Notes: generated by a model not told the origin, from the sequence alone. Counted from the first letter of the stretch, positions 45,765 through 61,084 are shown. The stretch is DNA of 64,000 nucleotides from Flaccisagitta enflata (GCA_965153355.1 OZ231127.1:83886001-83950000), one strand, 5' to 3'. Program-made: numbers and translations.

Positions 45765-47798
45765 GAGAGAGACAGAGAGTTTATACATCTATGCGGTCCC
45801 GAAAATACAAAAGAATATTGAAAAGAAAATTAAAGGAATCTTGGAATCTGTGCGACTAGAAATAAGGGAAAAGACCCAGTTATAAATCAGGCAAAAGCCA
45901 GATTCTATGTGAGTTAAATGGGTGTAGACAGCCTTTAGTTTTAAGCCTCTGCTCATTGTATCTGTTTTGTATCTTTTTATGTCTTTTGAGGTTCAACTGT
46001 GTTGAAGCATTTTTGCCAAAAGCCCCCTAACCCAAATGCCCTCCGCGATACTGAAAATATGGTCATATTTGAATCTGGTCTCCCTCGCGGAGAAATGATG
46101 CCATTTCATCACAGATGATAACCCTAAAATCTGGAGATGATCAGACAAAGTTTACTCATAGCCATAACCCCCCCTCATTTTCCATAGAAAATATACAGGA
46201 AAGGATTTGGCCTCTGCAGCTTCCTATCTTTCATAATGGGAATGGGGTGGGAGTTGCGGCCATGAGTAAACTTTGTCTGATCATCTCCAGAGTACAGAGT
46301 TACCATCTATGATGGAAATAGTCTGACCTCTCCCACAAGGAAGACGAGATTCGGATTTGAACATGTTACAAATCACCCTACTGGGCAAAGCGCCATCACT
46401 TCCTGCTAGACTGTTCCCAGGACAGCTTCTTTTGTAAGTTGTAATTTTCCAGGATGGATGTACATGGATGGACATGTTCTTGGGACGTGTATACGCTGAG
46501 AGGTGGTAATAAGAGGTTATGAGTAAAAGAGAGATGAACAGGCTATATTTTCAGGCAGCTAATGGGCCGTGAGAGAGAGAGAGACACACACACACACACA
46601 GAGAGACAGAGACAGAGAGACAGACAGAAAGGGAGCCAGTTACAGAGACCGAGATCGAGGGAGAAAGACCGAGGGAGGCCCAGAGAGAACCCAGAGAGGA
46701 GCAGGAGGAATGGAATGAGACTATCGCACGAGGAAAAAAGATGAAATGGCAGGGAATGAAAGCATAACAGAGACAGAAATAATGACTATGTCAACGAAAC
46801 AAAAAAAAAAAAAAAAAAAAAAGAACAAATGAAACTAAGGCGCAGCAACATGGAATTGAATCTGGCTAGTATATTGGATGTCATTTGGAGAGAAGTCCAT
46901 TTCAAAGTTCATCCTCCTTACTCATGAGTCATGACCGATGTCTGGCTTGAAATTCAATCTCTGCAAAATAAAAGCTCGTGAGGACAAATCGAAGCTAAGT
47001 GCGTGAGACTAGAGCCATAATAAGTGACGCAGGGTCACAATATAGTTGCGAACGGGTTGGCAGGGGCATCCAACCTCCATCCACACTTCAACCTCCCAAC
47101 ACACAAACATACACAACAAGTCATCCAAGGATCGCACATGGTCAGCGGTACCCGATGCCCTGCTTGGAGTGATCAGCTGAAGAAGTGGGTGAGAGCAGGG
47201 CGCGGCCCCCAAAGAGGCCGATGTCCTGTAAACGGGAGTAATTTCCAGACGTCTGAGAGGCCTTTGGGCTCTGGGGTTATTTTCCATGTTATTCAATGAG
47301 AACATTGCATTTTTTTCAATATTTTTGTCAATTTACCATGCTATTGGATCTAGATTCTGCATTTATTTCATAATTCTATCAATTTTCCATGTTATTTAGT
47401 AGGGATTTCACATATTTTTAACTTCTGGTAAATTTCCCATGTTATTCAATGGGAATCTCGCATTTTTGCATTTTTTGTCAATTTTCCATGTTATTCAGAA
47501 ATTTTGCATTTCTTCAATTTTCCATGTTATTCCATGGAATTTGAGGCTCAGAAGCTTTGGCAGGGGGAGGATGGACGTATGGATGTATGACAGGCGTGCG
47601 GACAACGTCTGGAAATTCACCGCTGTGTCCTACAGGACATCGGCCGTTGGAGACGCTGCCCAAAAAATATCTAATTCACTGGGTTTTTACTTTCCTTAAA
47701 TCACCATGCTGTATGGACCATACGGATGGACGGTTAATCCTCTTATGAAGTTGTGTGTCCATCTCTGAAATCGAATAAAAAAGCATCAGTTGTTGTCG
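45673..47798 (-). repeat. right-arm segment with contracted microsatellites
   Basis: Mirror of 20,510-22,820. (GA)n at 45,673-45,778 with an AACAG break; fold-back MITE at 46,040-46,370, clearly diverged from its left copy; only a short AGAG/ACAC remnant at 46,571-46,610; poly(A) at 46,800-46,821; shell element 47,195-47,668 with the GAATAACATGGAAAATTGAC minisatellite in reverse. Confidence 0.8.
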
Positions 47799-48413
47799 AC
47801 CGGACAAATGACCGAACAAACATGAAGATCTCTTTGACACCTGCACACTGTGTCTCAAGCAAACGACCAAACAAACATGAAGATTTCTTTGACACCTGCA
47901 CACTGTATCTCAAGCAAACGACCGAACAAACATGAAGACCTCTTTGACACCTGCACACTGTATCTCTAGCAACTGGCCGAACAAACATGAAGATCTCTTT
48001 GACACCTGAACATTGTATCTCAAGCAAACGACCAAACATACATGAAGATCTCTTTGACACCTGCATACTGTATCTCAAGCAACGGCCAAACAAAAATGAA
48101 GATCTCTTTGACACCTGCACACTGTATCTCAAGCAAACGACTGAAAATACATGAAGATCTCTTTTTGACACCTGTACACTGTATCTCAAGCAAACGACCG
48201 AATATATATGAAGATCTCTTTGACACCTGCACACTTTATCTCAAGCAAATGACCGACCAAACATGAAGATCTCTTTGACACCTGAACATTGTATCTCAAG
48301 CAAACGACCAAACATACATGAAGATCTCTTTGACACCTGCATACTGTATCTCAAGCAACGGCCAAACAAAAATGAAGATCTCTTTGACACCTGCACACTG
48401 TCTCTCAAGCATA
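47799..48413 (-). repeat. 55-bp minisatellite, right arm, rearranged end
   Basis: Mirror of 19,919-20,512. A two-unit block containing CTGAACATTGTATCTCAAGC and CAAGCAACGGCCAAAC appears twice (about 48,004-48,107 and 48,281-48,384), where the left arm has three degenerate units (19,928-20,060) instead. The arms therefore differ by unit exchange or duplication, not only point changes. Confidence 0.85.
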
Positions 48414-50799
48414 CGGTCGATTGTCATTCTTCCTCTACATTGTGAGTAGTTTGTTTGTATGTTCCTTGTTTCTCTCTCAATCTTGCCGTAATTTCTTCTC
48501 CTGTCATTCTCTCCTTATCACTTCAAATTTGAGGGTAACATCTTTAATGCGAATTTCGCACATCAGTGAAGAAATTTCCCATACTATGATGTTAATTCTT
48601 TTTACAGATTTCAGACAAAAAAATCATGGAAATTAAATTCATTCATATCACAGGAAAAGTGCAACAAAAAGCAACTTACAAAAAATCTTGATAAAACTAG
48701 ACTGAACTTTTGATTTTAGAAAAAACCTTCAACAGATACTTTTTTGAAATCATAATCGGGATGAAGTGAGATAATCGGGAAAAGTCAAAGTGAGTCTTCA
48801 ACTTTTTTTACATATTCCAGAAAAACATGATTTTTATTTTAAGTTGCATGCTACGCAACTCTACACCCTGCTATGTCAGTCTGTCGGTTGGTTGGTTGGT
48901 TGGTTGGTTGGTTGGTTGGTCAGTCAGTCGGTCCGTCCCCATTTTGGGCAGCGGCCCCAAAGGGGCCGATGTCCTGTAGAACAGAGGTGAATTTCCATCG
49001 TCCGTCCGTCATCCGTCCCCACAGTTGGCCTCAAATTTGCCCTCCTGACCTCAAATTTGCCCTCCCAGCCCCCTCCATTGCCTGACTGCAATTTAGCCCC
49101 CGAGCTCCGTCAGCTTTCCAGCTTGGTCCCCCCCTCACCTCACGTCTGACCTCCAGACCTCAAATCTGCCTTCCAGACCCTCAATTGGCCCTCCAAGCAT
49201 AAAATCAGCCCTCCATGTCTTAAATTTGCCCTCCAAACCTCAGTTCAGCTCTCCAAGCCTTAATTATGCCCTCCAGCCTTCAAATATGCCTTCAGCAGCC
49301 TAAATCAGTCATCTAAGGCCCCTGAAATATGCTCCTCAGGACATATGAAATTCCCCCTGTGTTCTACAGGACATCGGCCCTTTGGGGCCAACTGCCTGCT
49401 CTCCTCCCTGCTTCTTCACTGGATCACTCCCAGCAGGGCATCGGGTACCGCTGACCATGTGCAATCCTTGGATGACTAGTTACTTTTTTGGCGTTTTTGA
49501 GCTTTTTGAGCATGCAGCTCCTGCCCAGATGCCATAGTGACCTTCTCCAGCACTGCTCCTGCCCACCTACACGCGTCTAGGGTAGCCATGTATCTGACCT
49601 TGTTTTGTGAGAAAACTCCAGCGCTCAATCGACTGAATGAGCCCTCTAACGAAATAGATAGAGTAAAAAAATTTGATAATTCTCTTTCATTTGGCACCAA
49701 GCAGAATGCTCTTTGTGAAATATTTTTGAAGTAACGATTTTTTTGTTTTTTGTTTTTATTATTTTAAGTAGGATTATCAAAGGAGTGAGTTCATGTTTGT
49801 TTTAGCATGTAAATACAAGAAAACATGTTTTAAGCATGTTAATGAGCATGTGATAAATAAATAGATGTTTTGATGCATGTCTGAGCATATAAGTACATGA
49901 AAGCATGTCAGTGAACATAGCCTGTCATCTGTGTGAGTGAATTTGAGTATTCTAGCTCATCTTGCTCATTTGGCTCAAACCTATTTTTCTCAGATTTTCT
50001 GTGCAATTAAAACATAAAAAAAGATTGCAGTAACTGAAGACAAAAGCTTTTTTCCTCGCGGCGATAGTCCCCATTTTTGGCAAATAAGCAAAGATTTTCA
50101 GACCATTTTATGTTTTTTTTACTCTCTCTCAATTTGTCACATTTTACCAAGAAAAGAGAAGTTGCATATGCTTGAGAGAAGAAAAAAATTAGAAGAGATG
50201 TATCATGTCATTTTTTCTGAAGTTGAATGTATCATGTTATTTTTTCTGAAGTTGATACTCATTCCAACGTAGTGGGTCGTGGGAATTCCCTCTTTAGTAG
50301 GTAAAGAATGAGGATTCGCACTTCAGAGACCAGATCTGAATTCGTTCCACTTTAGGCTATCCCTGTCTCATTTTTCGTTGATAGTCTCCTCGCTGTCTCT
50401 TTCTCTGGTTGGAGTTTCTTACTCAATTCTTCCACGTTTTGCATAAATCATTTGAGTAATTCGTTGCATCTAGGACGAAAGGCGACGAAACTCCCATGGC
50501 TGACAGCACGGTTCGTTGGGAGGGAAAAGGGAGGGGGGGGGGGCAGCTAGAACGACAGACCAATTTCTAATAGCATTTGTTGTGAGGAGGGGGGGGGGAA
50601 GAAGCCACCAAAGACCGATGACTGACAGCTAACATAGCCAAGAAAGGACAGCATGGGTCGTTTGCCAGGAGAGAGGTGCTGATACACTAGCTAGCTACTG
50701 ACAACATAGGTTGTCAGGAGATAGGCGAGGACAACATGGGTCGCTTGCAGGGAGAGGGGGCGTGAGGCGATGACACACTATTAGCTGACGGCATTGGTA
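48414..50799 (-). repeat. right-arm segment (mirror of 17.5-19.9 kb)
   Basis: Composite HINE and shell element at 48,840-49,605 (hairpin AGTTGCATGCTACGCAACT; shell ends near 48,945 and 49,385), clean single-copy part 49,440-50,460, then the GC-rich minisatellite with G homopolymers at 50,533 and 50,588. The first third of the shell minisatellite (49,020-49,140) does not match the left arm. Confidence 0.8.
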
Positions 50800-51210
50800 C
50801 CACGCGAATTAAAAAAAAGATGCACTTTTAAATGGCTAATTTAGCCAATAAATCTTTAAAAAAACTAAAGATAATCTTAGATCATTTCGAAGCCCTTTGA
50901 AAGTCTTTTCATTTGGCGCTTATCTGGTATTGCTATCTTTTTTCATTTAGAAATGGCATCAGTTTGAGTAAAAATGTTGCCTATATTTCAGTTTTCACCA
51001 ATCTTTAGGAAAAAAATGCGCATTTTAGCAAGTGCTTCTCTTTTGGAAGCCTCCAGCTCCTAAACCGTTTGAGATGCAGACCTGGGATTGCTCTAAAATG
51101 AAAGATTTTTGAAAATCTTTTAATATGATTCAACAGAAATTAGTTAAAATTGTTTTTTCTTTCTGTTTTATTATTAAATAAAGAGGTGCGTCTTTTTTTT
51201 ATTCGCGTGG
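50800..51210. mobile_element. right-arm copy of the TA-flanked MITE
   Basis: Mirror of 17,101-17,510: CCACGCGAATTAAAAAAAAG at the left end, TATTCGCGTGG at the right, TA at 50,798-50,799 and 51,211-51,212. Internal differences are concentrated at 50,985-51,055. Confidence 0.9.
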
Positions 51211-52706
51211 TAGCTGGGAGGGAAGGGGAGGGCGAGAGGTGACAACACACAATCGGTCAACAGCATGGGTTGTTGGTGTAACGATTGGGGATTGCAGGGT
51301 GAGAGGGAAGGTGACGCTAATGACCAACAGCCAGGGTTGCTGGAAGGGAGAAGGGGGGCGAGGGACGGTGACACCACAATGGCTGACAGCATGGAAGTAT
51401 AAGAAGGATAGTGACGTCACGTGACAAAGAGAGAGAAAGAAACAATTTGGAGTGAGATTAAAGAAGTCGAATATTACTGATGCTAAAACTGAGGATTGAG
51501 CTGAAACTTTCTGATGGTGGGCTGATGGCAGTATTTTCTCAGCGAGAAACAGAAATTTCAAAATCAACTCGTGTTTCTTTCTTTACTGTCTCCTTTGTTA
51601 TCATGTGTTCAACAAAGTCAAACCAAAAACCGAAGACGATCTCGCGACTGTGTTACAGGCTTTGTCTGTTCGTTGATCCATCTGCCTGTTGGTAAATTTG
51701 CGTGGATTCGTTATTAATCAAAAATCAAAATGGGGTCGGCTCCTATTAGGTGCAGATATGCAGATTAAGGGGGAGATGGGCAATAACATGAAATGAGCAA
51801 CAAGTGTGAATGCAACCAAGACAATGCAGTGATTGCATTATCATCGTCATTTTGTGTATTATGGTCTTAAAATGAGATCGAAAATGAAAAGAAATGTGAA
51901 AACTGTTAATCATGGAATCAATGTGAATTTTACCAATTACAGTATCATTTATCATTATGAGCACAGAATCCGTAAAGAAAATTTATAGAAATTAGGAGAT
52001 AAGTGATAAGCTTGCGGTTAATCATTTAATGTGAATAGGATCAAATGAATAATAAACAATATCGTAAGTGAGCCGACTCGAACTGAGAATGGAAATGAAC
52101 AGGTAAGTGAAAACAAAAAAGTATTAAATCACTCCACATGAATACGACCGATTGGAGTATCACCATTATTATTATTATGGGTGAGCAGGCGTCGGAATGA
52201 GAAGGAAAATGAAAAGGCAATGAGGCGTGGAGGAGACTTCGGGGATCTATTATTCTTCGGACGATCACCCACGTGGGAAGAGAGAAAGAGAGAGAGAGAC
52301 AAAAAACAGAAGTCATGAAGAGCAGAAGAAGAGATGAAAACAAGAGGGAAAGAGAAAAATCCAGATTCCAGAGGCATAGATTGGAAATTGGAGAAGAGAC
52401 AGACAGACAGACAGACAGACAAAGGCAGAAGCACGGGAAGATAGAGACAGAGAAATGAAATCTCGTAAGCGATGAATACAGCACCATTTCTCCACTCACC
52501 GATCGTGAAAAGAGGAAGAGATGGAGGCTAAGGAAGGAAGGAAGATGAGGAGGGAAAATTGGGGAGGAAGATCAGGAAAAAGATGAGGATGATATGAGAG
52601 GAGGAAAACATCTTACTTAATCAATCGCGGTTTTAGCATTGTCACGCGCATTCAAGTTCATAGCGGACTTTTTGATGGGTCATTGGTGTGTAGTGCGTAT
52701 TGTTTG
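51211..52706 (-). repeat. right-arm segment lacking the CT tract
   Basis: Mirror of 15.5-17.1 kb, clean (the 122-codon frame at 51,199-51,567 is identical to 16,744-17,112). At 52,390-52,421 the (GACA)n block is present but the 96-base CT tract of the left arm is absent. No gene recognised. Confidence 0.85.
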
Positions 52707-54907
<2,201 letters not shown>

Positions 54908-55296
54908 TTATTTTTAGTCGCGTGCTACGCGACTCTATAAGCCACTTTGTCGGTCCGTCGGTCGGCCCGTTGGTCGGTCCGTCCGTAACAAAGTCATTTT
55001 TAAGGCTTTTTATCGCGTTTTTTATTGCTCTGAATGGCAGAGAAGAAACTTGGAGGAGTAAAAAGCCTTTTAATAATTGCTTTTGAAAAAAAAAAATGTC
55101 CGTCTGTCTGCATGACATTTTTTGAAAGTGCCGACGCACGCGACTTAGGTCTAATGACCTTGTTTTGATATTTTTTCCCATTGCAGAGTGATGCGATTTT
55201 CTTTCGTGTCATTTCAGAAAAATCATAATGTAATGAGTGGTGATGATTGATGAGTAAAAGAGAGATGAACAGGCTTTATCTTTATGCAGCTAGTGA

Positions 55297-55358
<62 letters not shown>

Positions 55359-55928
55359 GCATATAGAGATACGAAAATACAGGGAGAAAGAAAGACTGGA
55401 AGAAATAGCGGAGACATGAAAACGGAGACAGAAAGGGAGATTGCAGACACTTGACACCAGGCAGAGATTCACGCAGTAAATTTGGTAAATCAAGTTTAGG
55501 CAAAGTTGGCCTCAGAGGGAGGCAAATCTAATTAAGTCTGTCAAAGACGTTCCTCCACTGCACTGCATGGCTTACTGTTTTGATAAAAAGTATTTTGAAG
55601 GAGCCGATGATAGCCAAATGATAGTGAATTAGTGTTTACAAAACATGCTTGTAGCTACCATGATAAGTATTAAGTATATTGCTAGCTCAGGATGTTAGAT
55701 TCAGAAAAAAACCATAATATTCTTCTATGTTTTTTTTCTCAAAATCATAAAAGTAGTTTCGCTTAGAAGTGTACCAATAAGGGCGGCTAATCGCCGTAGG
55801 AAAAAAGTCGTAAATGCTGCTCGAGAAAATAAGAGAAGAAAAGAGAGTGAGAGAGAAAAAAAAGAGAGAAAGAGAAGAGACCGCCACCTGCTGGGTTGAG
55901 CTAACTGCATTGTTCTAGTCATAAAAAA
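54908..55928 (-). repeat. right-arm segment with HINE copy
   Basis: HINE 54,908-55,168 with intact AGTCGCGTGCTACGCGACT and GGTC-TAAT-GACC hairpins (mirror of 13,180-13,434); (GA)n 55,303-55,354, shorter than the left arm; then clean spacer to 55,920. Confidence 0.85.
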
Positions 55929-58712
55929 AAAAATTGAGTATCAGGAGGCTAGAAAAGGTCAATCTTGTGTAAAAACACACAGGAATCAACCGTGACCTTT
56001 TCAGAGCCCTACCTTGGGGAGCGTTGAAACAACCCCAAAAAAACACCCAAAATGGCTATTTTTGGAGATATTTTTAATAAAATTTAGTAAATGGAGGCCA
56101 AGTGTTTAATTTCATAGTTAGGGACACTTCAAGATGTAAGAGGCCTTAAAAATAAGAATCATGATGATGGGGCTGTTGTAGGAATTACCTAAAAGGCCAA
56201 AAGGGCCCTAAAACAGAAAAAATGTAGTTTTTCCATATTGTGACTACAAAATGAATGGAATGACTTCAAATTTGAAATGGAAGTTCACTTATAAGTACAA
56301 CTACCATCATGTAAAAATTGTGGCCCTCCTTAGATGCTATGGGAAAATTTGGTACAAGCCAAAAATCGCTCAAAAAAATCAGTTTTGAGTTAATTGACCT
56401 AAAAACAATATTTGAAGGTCAGGATTCCCCAATTTTTTTTTGTTTTGCTAATGTAAGATGTTTGGAGGTTCCAAAAAAAATTTCAGGCTATATTTCCAAA
56501 AATGGCTGAGATATGACCATTTGAATGGCTTAGTAAATGAAGTAAAAATGAAAACATGAAGTGGTCATTTTTTGTGATTTTTTTAAACAATTAGGTACAA
56601 AAGGAATTCTGTTCATTTTAATTCATAGTTGGGGACACTACAAGATGTAAAATTATAAAAACAGGAATCTGATGGGACTATTGAGGGTACCTAAAAAAGG
56701 CCCAAAAGACCTAAAACAAAAAAATGTAGTTTTTTTTTCATTGTGACTTCTAAAATAGATAGAATGACTTCAAATTTGAAATGGAAGTTCCTTATATACC
56801 CAACTACCATCATGTAAAAATTGTGGCCCTCCTTAGAATAGCAAGCTATGAGAAATTTAGCCACAAAAACCAAAAATCGCTCCCAAAAAATCAGTTTTTT
56901 TAGTTAATTGACCTAAAAACAATATCTGAAGGTCAGGGTACCCCATATTTTTTTCTATTTTGCTATTATAAGATGTTTGGAGGTTCCAAAAAAATTTCAG
57001 GCTATATTTCCAAAAAATGGCTGAAATATGACCATTTTAAAAAACGACATAGTAAAAATGAAAACACCGAAAATGGTAATTTTATGATTTTTTGGCAAAA
57101 ACCCTAAAACCCAAAAGCCTAAAAACCCAAAAAAGTAAAGTGTGACAGACGGACCAACGACCGACCAACGGACAAAGCGGACCCGAGATACTTGGATGGA
57201 CCAACGGGCCCGGACCAACGGACCGGCGGACAAAGCGTTAGCAAGTCGCGTGGCACGCGACAAAGAAAATAACCATTTTAGTCGCATGCTGCGACTCTAC
57301 AGCCACTTTGTCAGTCCGTCCGTCCCGTCGATCCGTCTGTTAACGATAAATCGTCCGTCTGCTATTTTTGAAGAGGTTTTTGCGGTCTTTGGCCTCACTG
57401 CTCCTGCCCAAATAATTGAGTGACCTCAAATACTTTTAGGTACCCCACCATAGCCCCATCATTATGATTCCTGTTTTGTAATCTCTTACATCTGGTAATG
57501 CAACTATGAATTAAAATAGACAGGACCCTTTTGTATCCAATTGTTTTAAAAATCACCAAAAATGACCATTTTGGCATTTTTCAGTTTTACCAAATCTTCA
57601 AATGAGTGTATCAGCCATTTTTAGGCATGGCCTGAAATTTTTTGGAACCTCCAAACATCTTATAATAGCAAAATAGAAAAAAAAATTGGGAACCCTAACC
57701 AAATATTGTTTACCAAGTCCAATGAACTAAAAAAACTGATTTTGAGCGATTTTTGGTTTTGTGGCCAGGTACTCCTATGAAGCCATTTAAGGAAGACCAC
57801 AGAATTTTTACACTGATGAAGGTAGTTGCATTTATTAAGAACTTCCATTTCCCATTTGAAGGCCATTCCATTCATTTTGTAGTCACAATGAAAAAAAAAC
57901 TATATTTTTGGTTTAGGGGCCCACTTTGGGACCTTTGCATTGCCCCACAATAGCCCCCATCATTATGATTCCTATTTTTATAATCTCTTACATCTTATAG
58001 TGTCCTACTATAAGATTAGAATGAAGGACCCCTTTTATCACCCAATTGTTTTTAAAAATCACAATGACCATTTTGGCGTTTTCCATTTTTACCACGTCAC
58101 TTCAAATGGTCATATCTCAGCCATTTTTAAGAAATATTGCCTGAAATTTTTTGGAACCTCCAGCATGTTATATTAAGCAAAATAGAAAAAAAAAAATTGG
58201 GGTACCCTGACCTTAAAATACTGTTTTTAGGTCAATTAACTCAAAAAACTGATTTCTTTGGAGCGATTTTTGGTTTTTGTGGCCAAATTTTCCCATGAAG
58301 CCATCTAAGGAGGGCCACAAATTTTTACATGATGGTAGTTTTGCATTTGGGAACACCATTCCAAATTTGAGATCATTCACGTCATTTGTAGTCACAATGA
58401 AAAAAAAACTACATTTTTCCGTTTTAGGGGCCCTTTTTGGGCCTTTTTAAGTACCCCACAATAGCCCCATCATCATGATTCTTGTTTTGCTAGTCTCTTA
58501 CATCTTGAAGTGTCCCCAACTATGAGAGTGAACATGGCACTCCATTTTTAAGTAGCTAAATTTTGGTAAAATACCCAAAAATAGCCATTTTGGGTGTTTT
58601 TTACAGGGCCGATTCTAAACGCCCCGCGTAAATTTCTGAAAAAGGTCACGGTTGGATTCCCCAGGTTTTTACACAGATGTTGACCTTTTTCTAGCCTCGA
58701 TACTCAATTTTT
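55929..58712. mobile_element. complete satellite-bearing inverted-repeat element
   Basis: About 2.8 kb. Ends AAATTGAGTATCAGGAGGCT and AGCCTCGATACTCAATTT are inverted, followed inward by AGAAAAGGTCAA/TTGACCTTTTTCT and the GCGTAAATTTCTGAAAAAGG block. Each half holds 503-bp tandem units (for example GACCATTTTGGC at 57,563 and 58,066). The centre (57,125-57,410) has two head-to-head HINE ends: GCGTGGCACGCGAC and TAGTCGCATGCTGCGACT. The giant palindrome's homology to the left arm stops at 57,537, inside this element. Confidence 0.75.
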
Positions 58713-58751
58713 TTTTTTTTTTAACGTAGCCCCAACTTGTGCATGTGGCAG

Positions 58752-58785
58752 GGAAGAGAGAGAGAGAGGGAGACAGACAGAGGGG

Positions 58786-58820
<35 letters not shown>
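58752..58820. repeat. AG-rich microsatellite
   Basis: GAGAGAGAGAGAGGGAGACAG and a longer GAGA run; imperfect. Confidence 0.9.
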
Positions 58821-58823
<3 letters not shown>

Positions 58824-58840
58824 AACAGAGAAAAACATAC

Positions 58841-59030
58841 AACACAGGGTTACAATATCGTTGCAGACAGGTGGACAGAGGCATCCAACCCCCATCTACA
58901 CCTTCCCCAACCCACCACACACAAAGCATCTAGACAGCTTGTTTTTCCACTTTTCCACTTGGACAGACAGACAGACCAACAGACTGATGGATGGATTTGT
59001 GGACAAAAGCCTCTAAGTCAGAGTTGAAAT
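58841..59030 (-). mobile_element. degenerate HINE-like copy
   Basis: TTACAATATCGTTGCAGACA, GGTGGACAGAGGCATCCAAC, ACACCTTCCCCAACCC, GGACAGACAGACAGACC tract, AAAGCCTCTAAGTCAGAGTT. The order matches the 61,085-61,416 copy; hairpins are eroded. Confidence 0.65.
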
Positions 59031-59102
59031 AGAGAAACTGTGCTGCCAGGATGCTAATCATCACCTGGGACATTTCAAGTTGATAGACTTCAACTGCTCG
59101 AT

Positions 59103-59285
59103 TCCTTGTTTTTGAAGAAAATGCGAATGAGAGAAAATAAAAAAGATTTAAAAATCATAGCTCCAAACTATTGATCGCACAGAAGAATTCATGTGGCGTC
59201 ATCTGAAAGAGAGAATTCAAACTCTTTCTTAGCTATTAATTTCATACGTAGTCCCATTCTGCCCCCAAAGTACAACCTTCCTCCA
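59103..59285 (+). repeat. dispersed repeat, partner of 1,164-1,345
   Basis: AAATCATAGCTCCAAACTAT, GTGGCGTCATCTGAAAGAGA, TTTCTTAGCTATTAATTTCA, TACGTAGTCCCATTCTGCCC. Same orientation as the copy at 1,164. Similarity may continue to about 59,380 (CTCGACTTTTTTCCAAATCA), as at 1,577. Confidence 0.7.
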
Positions 59286-59504
59286 AAAGCTGACCCATGA
59301 AAAAAAACAATTTTATGAACAACTGAGATCAAAGTCTTGAATCTTTTTAATCTCGACTTTTTTCCAAATCATTACTTTTCATAAAATAAAAAAACATAGT
59401 TAGAATTGCTTGAGTGTGTAAAAAAGTGTCTCAGTTTTTTTCCCACTTAGTGTCACTAGGCCACTGAAATCCACTGAATCATGTATCCAATTTATGAAAT
59501 CATT

Positions 59505-59610
59505 AAAAAACAAGGCCAGATACACAGTCAATAATTGGTCACTTACGGGTGGGCACTGAGCAGGGGCAGTAATACAAATGGGCAGGGGCAGTGATAGGGT
59601 GGGCGGGGAA
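59505..59610 (-). mobile_element. truncated HINE 3' part
   Basis: AAAAAACAAGGCCAGATACA, GTCACTTACGGGTGGGCAC, then repeats of GGGCAGGGGCAGTAAT. No 5' hairpin or clear GTCN tract follows. Confidence 0.6.
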
Positions 59611-59767
59611 GTCTTGAGACTGGGAAGGGGCAGTAATGATCAGAAAACATTACTTCAGTCGATTATGCGACATCCAATATTTCGCGTTACCTACCTACGG
59701 ACGGAGCCTCATACCTACCCACGCCAAGAAGAAATCAAATATTTCTAGACATTTTAGTTGAATAATG

Positions 59768-60017
59768 CAGGGGTGTATAGACTTGAGCGGCCTTTGATTT
59801 CTTCCCCCCCCCCCCTGGTCTTTGATTTCCTTCCCTGCTGGGTCAAAAAAATAATTTGATTTTCTACCCCATAGACTATTAATATACTATAAATAAGGTC
59901 AGAATAGTGTAAAATAATGTTGTAGTAGTCAAATACTATCTTTTGGAACTGTCAAAAGTGTAAAATCTTGGAAAAAATTTGTTTTTTTTTCACCCTTTGA
60001 TTTTATACACCCCTGGA
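59768..60017. mobile_element. MITE with CAGGGGTGTATA ends
   Basis: About 250 bp. CAGGGGTGTATAGACTTGAG at the left and TTTGATTTTATACACCCCTG at the right. Interior CCTTTGATTTCTTCC blocks and a C homopolymer are shared with 2,756-3,073. Non-coding. Confidence 0.75.
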
Positions 60018-60744
60018 ATAGTGTAAAATAAACTAAAAATACTACAAAATGTTTACATCGTTCTTACAGAAAACGGCGAGAGCATGATACTGATCAGTTG
60101 TTTTTCATTATTCTGGTAGAGGCTTCTCGTCGAAGTTGAAAACAAAGGAACAATCACGAAGAAAATTCACCTGACTCAAAGTTGTAAAACACCCTTACTA
60201 AAATGTCTGAATAGCAATATTAAACGTAGCAAGGGGAAGGATATATCGGTACAAACATAAAGTATAGACACCCTTCTCCTTTTTTATTCTTATGCATATG
60301 GTAAAATTAATGTTTTACTCGCTTTCCGGGGGTATCTTCCTACGGACACACCCTCTTGTAGAATCAGTTGGTCCACTTAGCAAGCGACTAAAATTCTTAT
60401 TGTTTTTCGTAAAAACACGATCAATAAAAAGATAAAAAAAAACTGCTTATTGGTCGTTTATTTTTTCTTGCATAGTATTTTCGTCTGTGTTGATTTGCCC
60501 ATGAGCATTTTAATGGCGACCTCACTTGGTTCCCATATTTCCCATCGACTGGTGCCACTTTCTATTAGTTAAAAGAGGAGAGATCATCCGAAGAGGTCGT
60601 CACTGTAATGACATTAGCGCCGCCGTCTGTTGTTTTGTTGGCGTACACGCAGTGTGAATAAAACGATTCTACTGTCTAGTCTTTTGCCAGTGCAGCGAAA
60701 CACGACTTATCATTGCCTGGAAGGATTGTTCAATTTTTACAAAA
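60018..60744. other. no gene recognised
   Basis: AT-rich. A degraded HINE-like fragment may lie at 60,340-60,395 (CCTACGGACACACC, CAAGCGACTAAAATT). No coding evidence. Confidence 0.4.
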
Positions 60745-60957
60745 CTTTTAAAAACTCTACACCCCGCTTTGTCCGTTGGTCAGTCGGTCGGTCGGTTGGT
60801 TGGTTGGTCGGTTGGTCGGTTGGTCCCCATTTGACTCTTTCAGCGTTTTTGAGCGTTTTGAGGTCACTTCTCCAGCCCAAATGCCCCAGTGACCTACTCC
60901 ATCACTGCCCCTGCCCACCCGCACGTGACTAGGGTAGCCCTGTATACGGCCTTGTTG
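60745..60957 (+). mobile_element. HINE-like copy with GGTT-rich tract
   Basis: AAAACTCTACACCCCGCTTT, GTCCGTTGGTCAGTCGG then GGTTGGTTGGTCGG tract, CAGCGTTTTTGAGCGTTTTG, CCCAAATGCCCCAGTG, GCACGTGACT, AGGGTAGCCCTGTATACGGC, CTTGTTG. The 5' hairpin has been lost. Confidence 0.8.
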
Positions 60958-61084
60958 AGGATTAAAACAGTTAACTGCATTTACGCCCGTTGCCACAGGG
61001 GCGCGCAAAGCTTGGTCTCCTATCCATGAAATATCATCTGGTTTTCAAATGGGTAGCCTGACCCTCTAGGGTTACCTGATCTAA

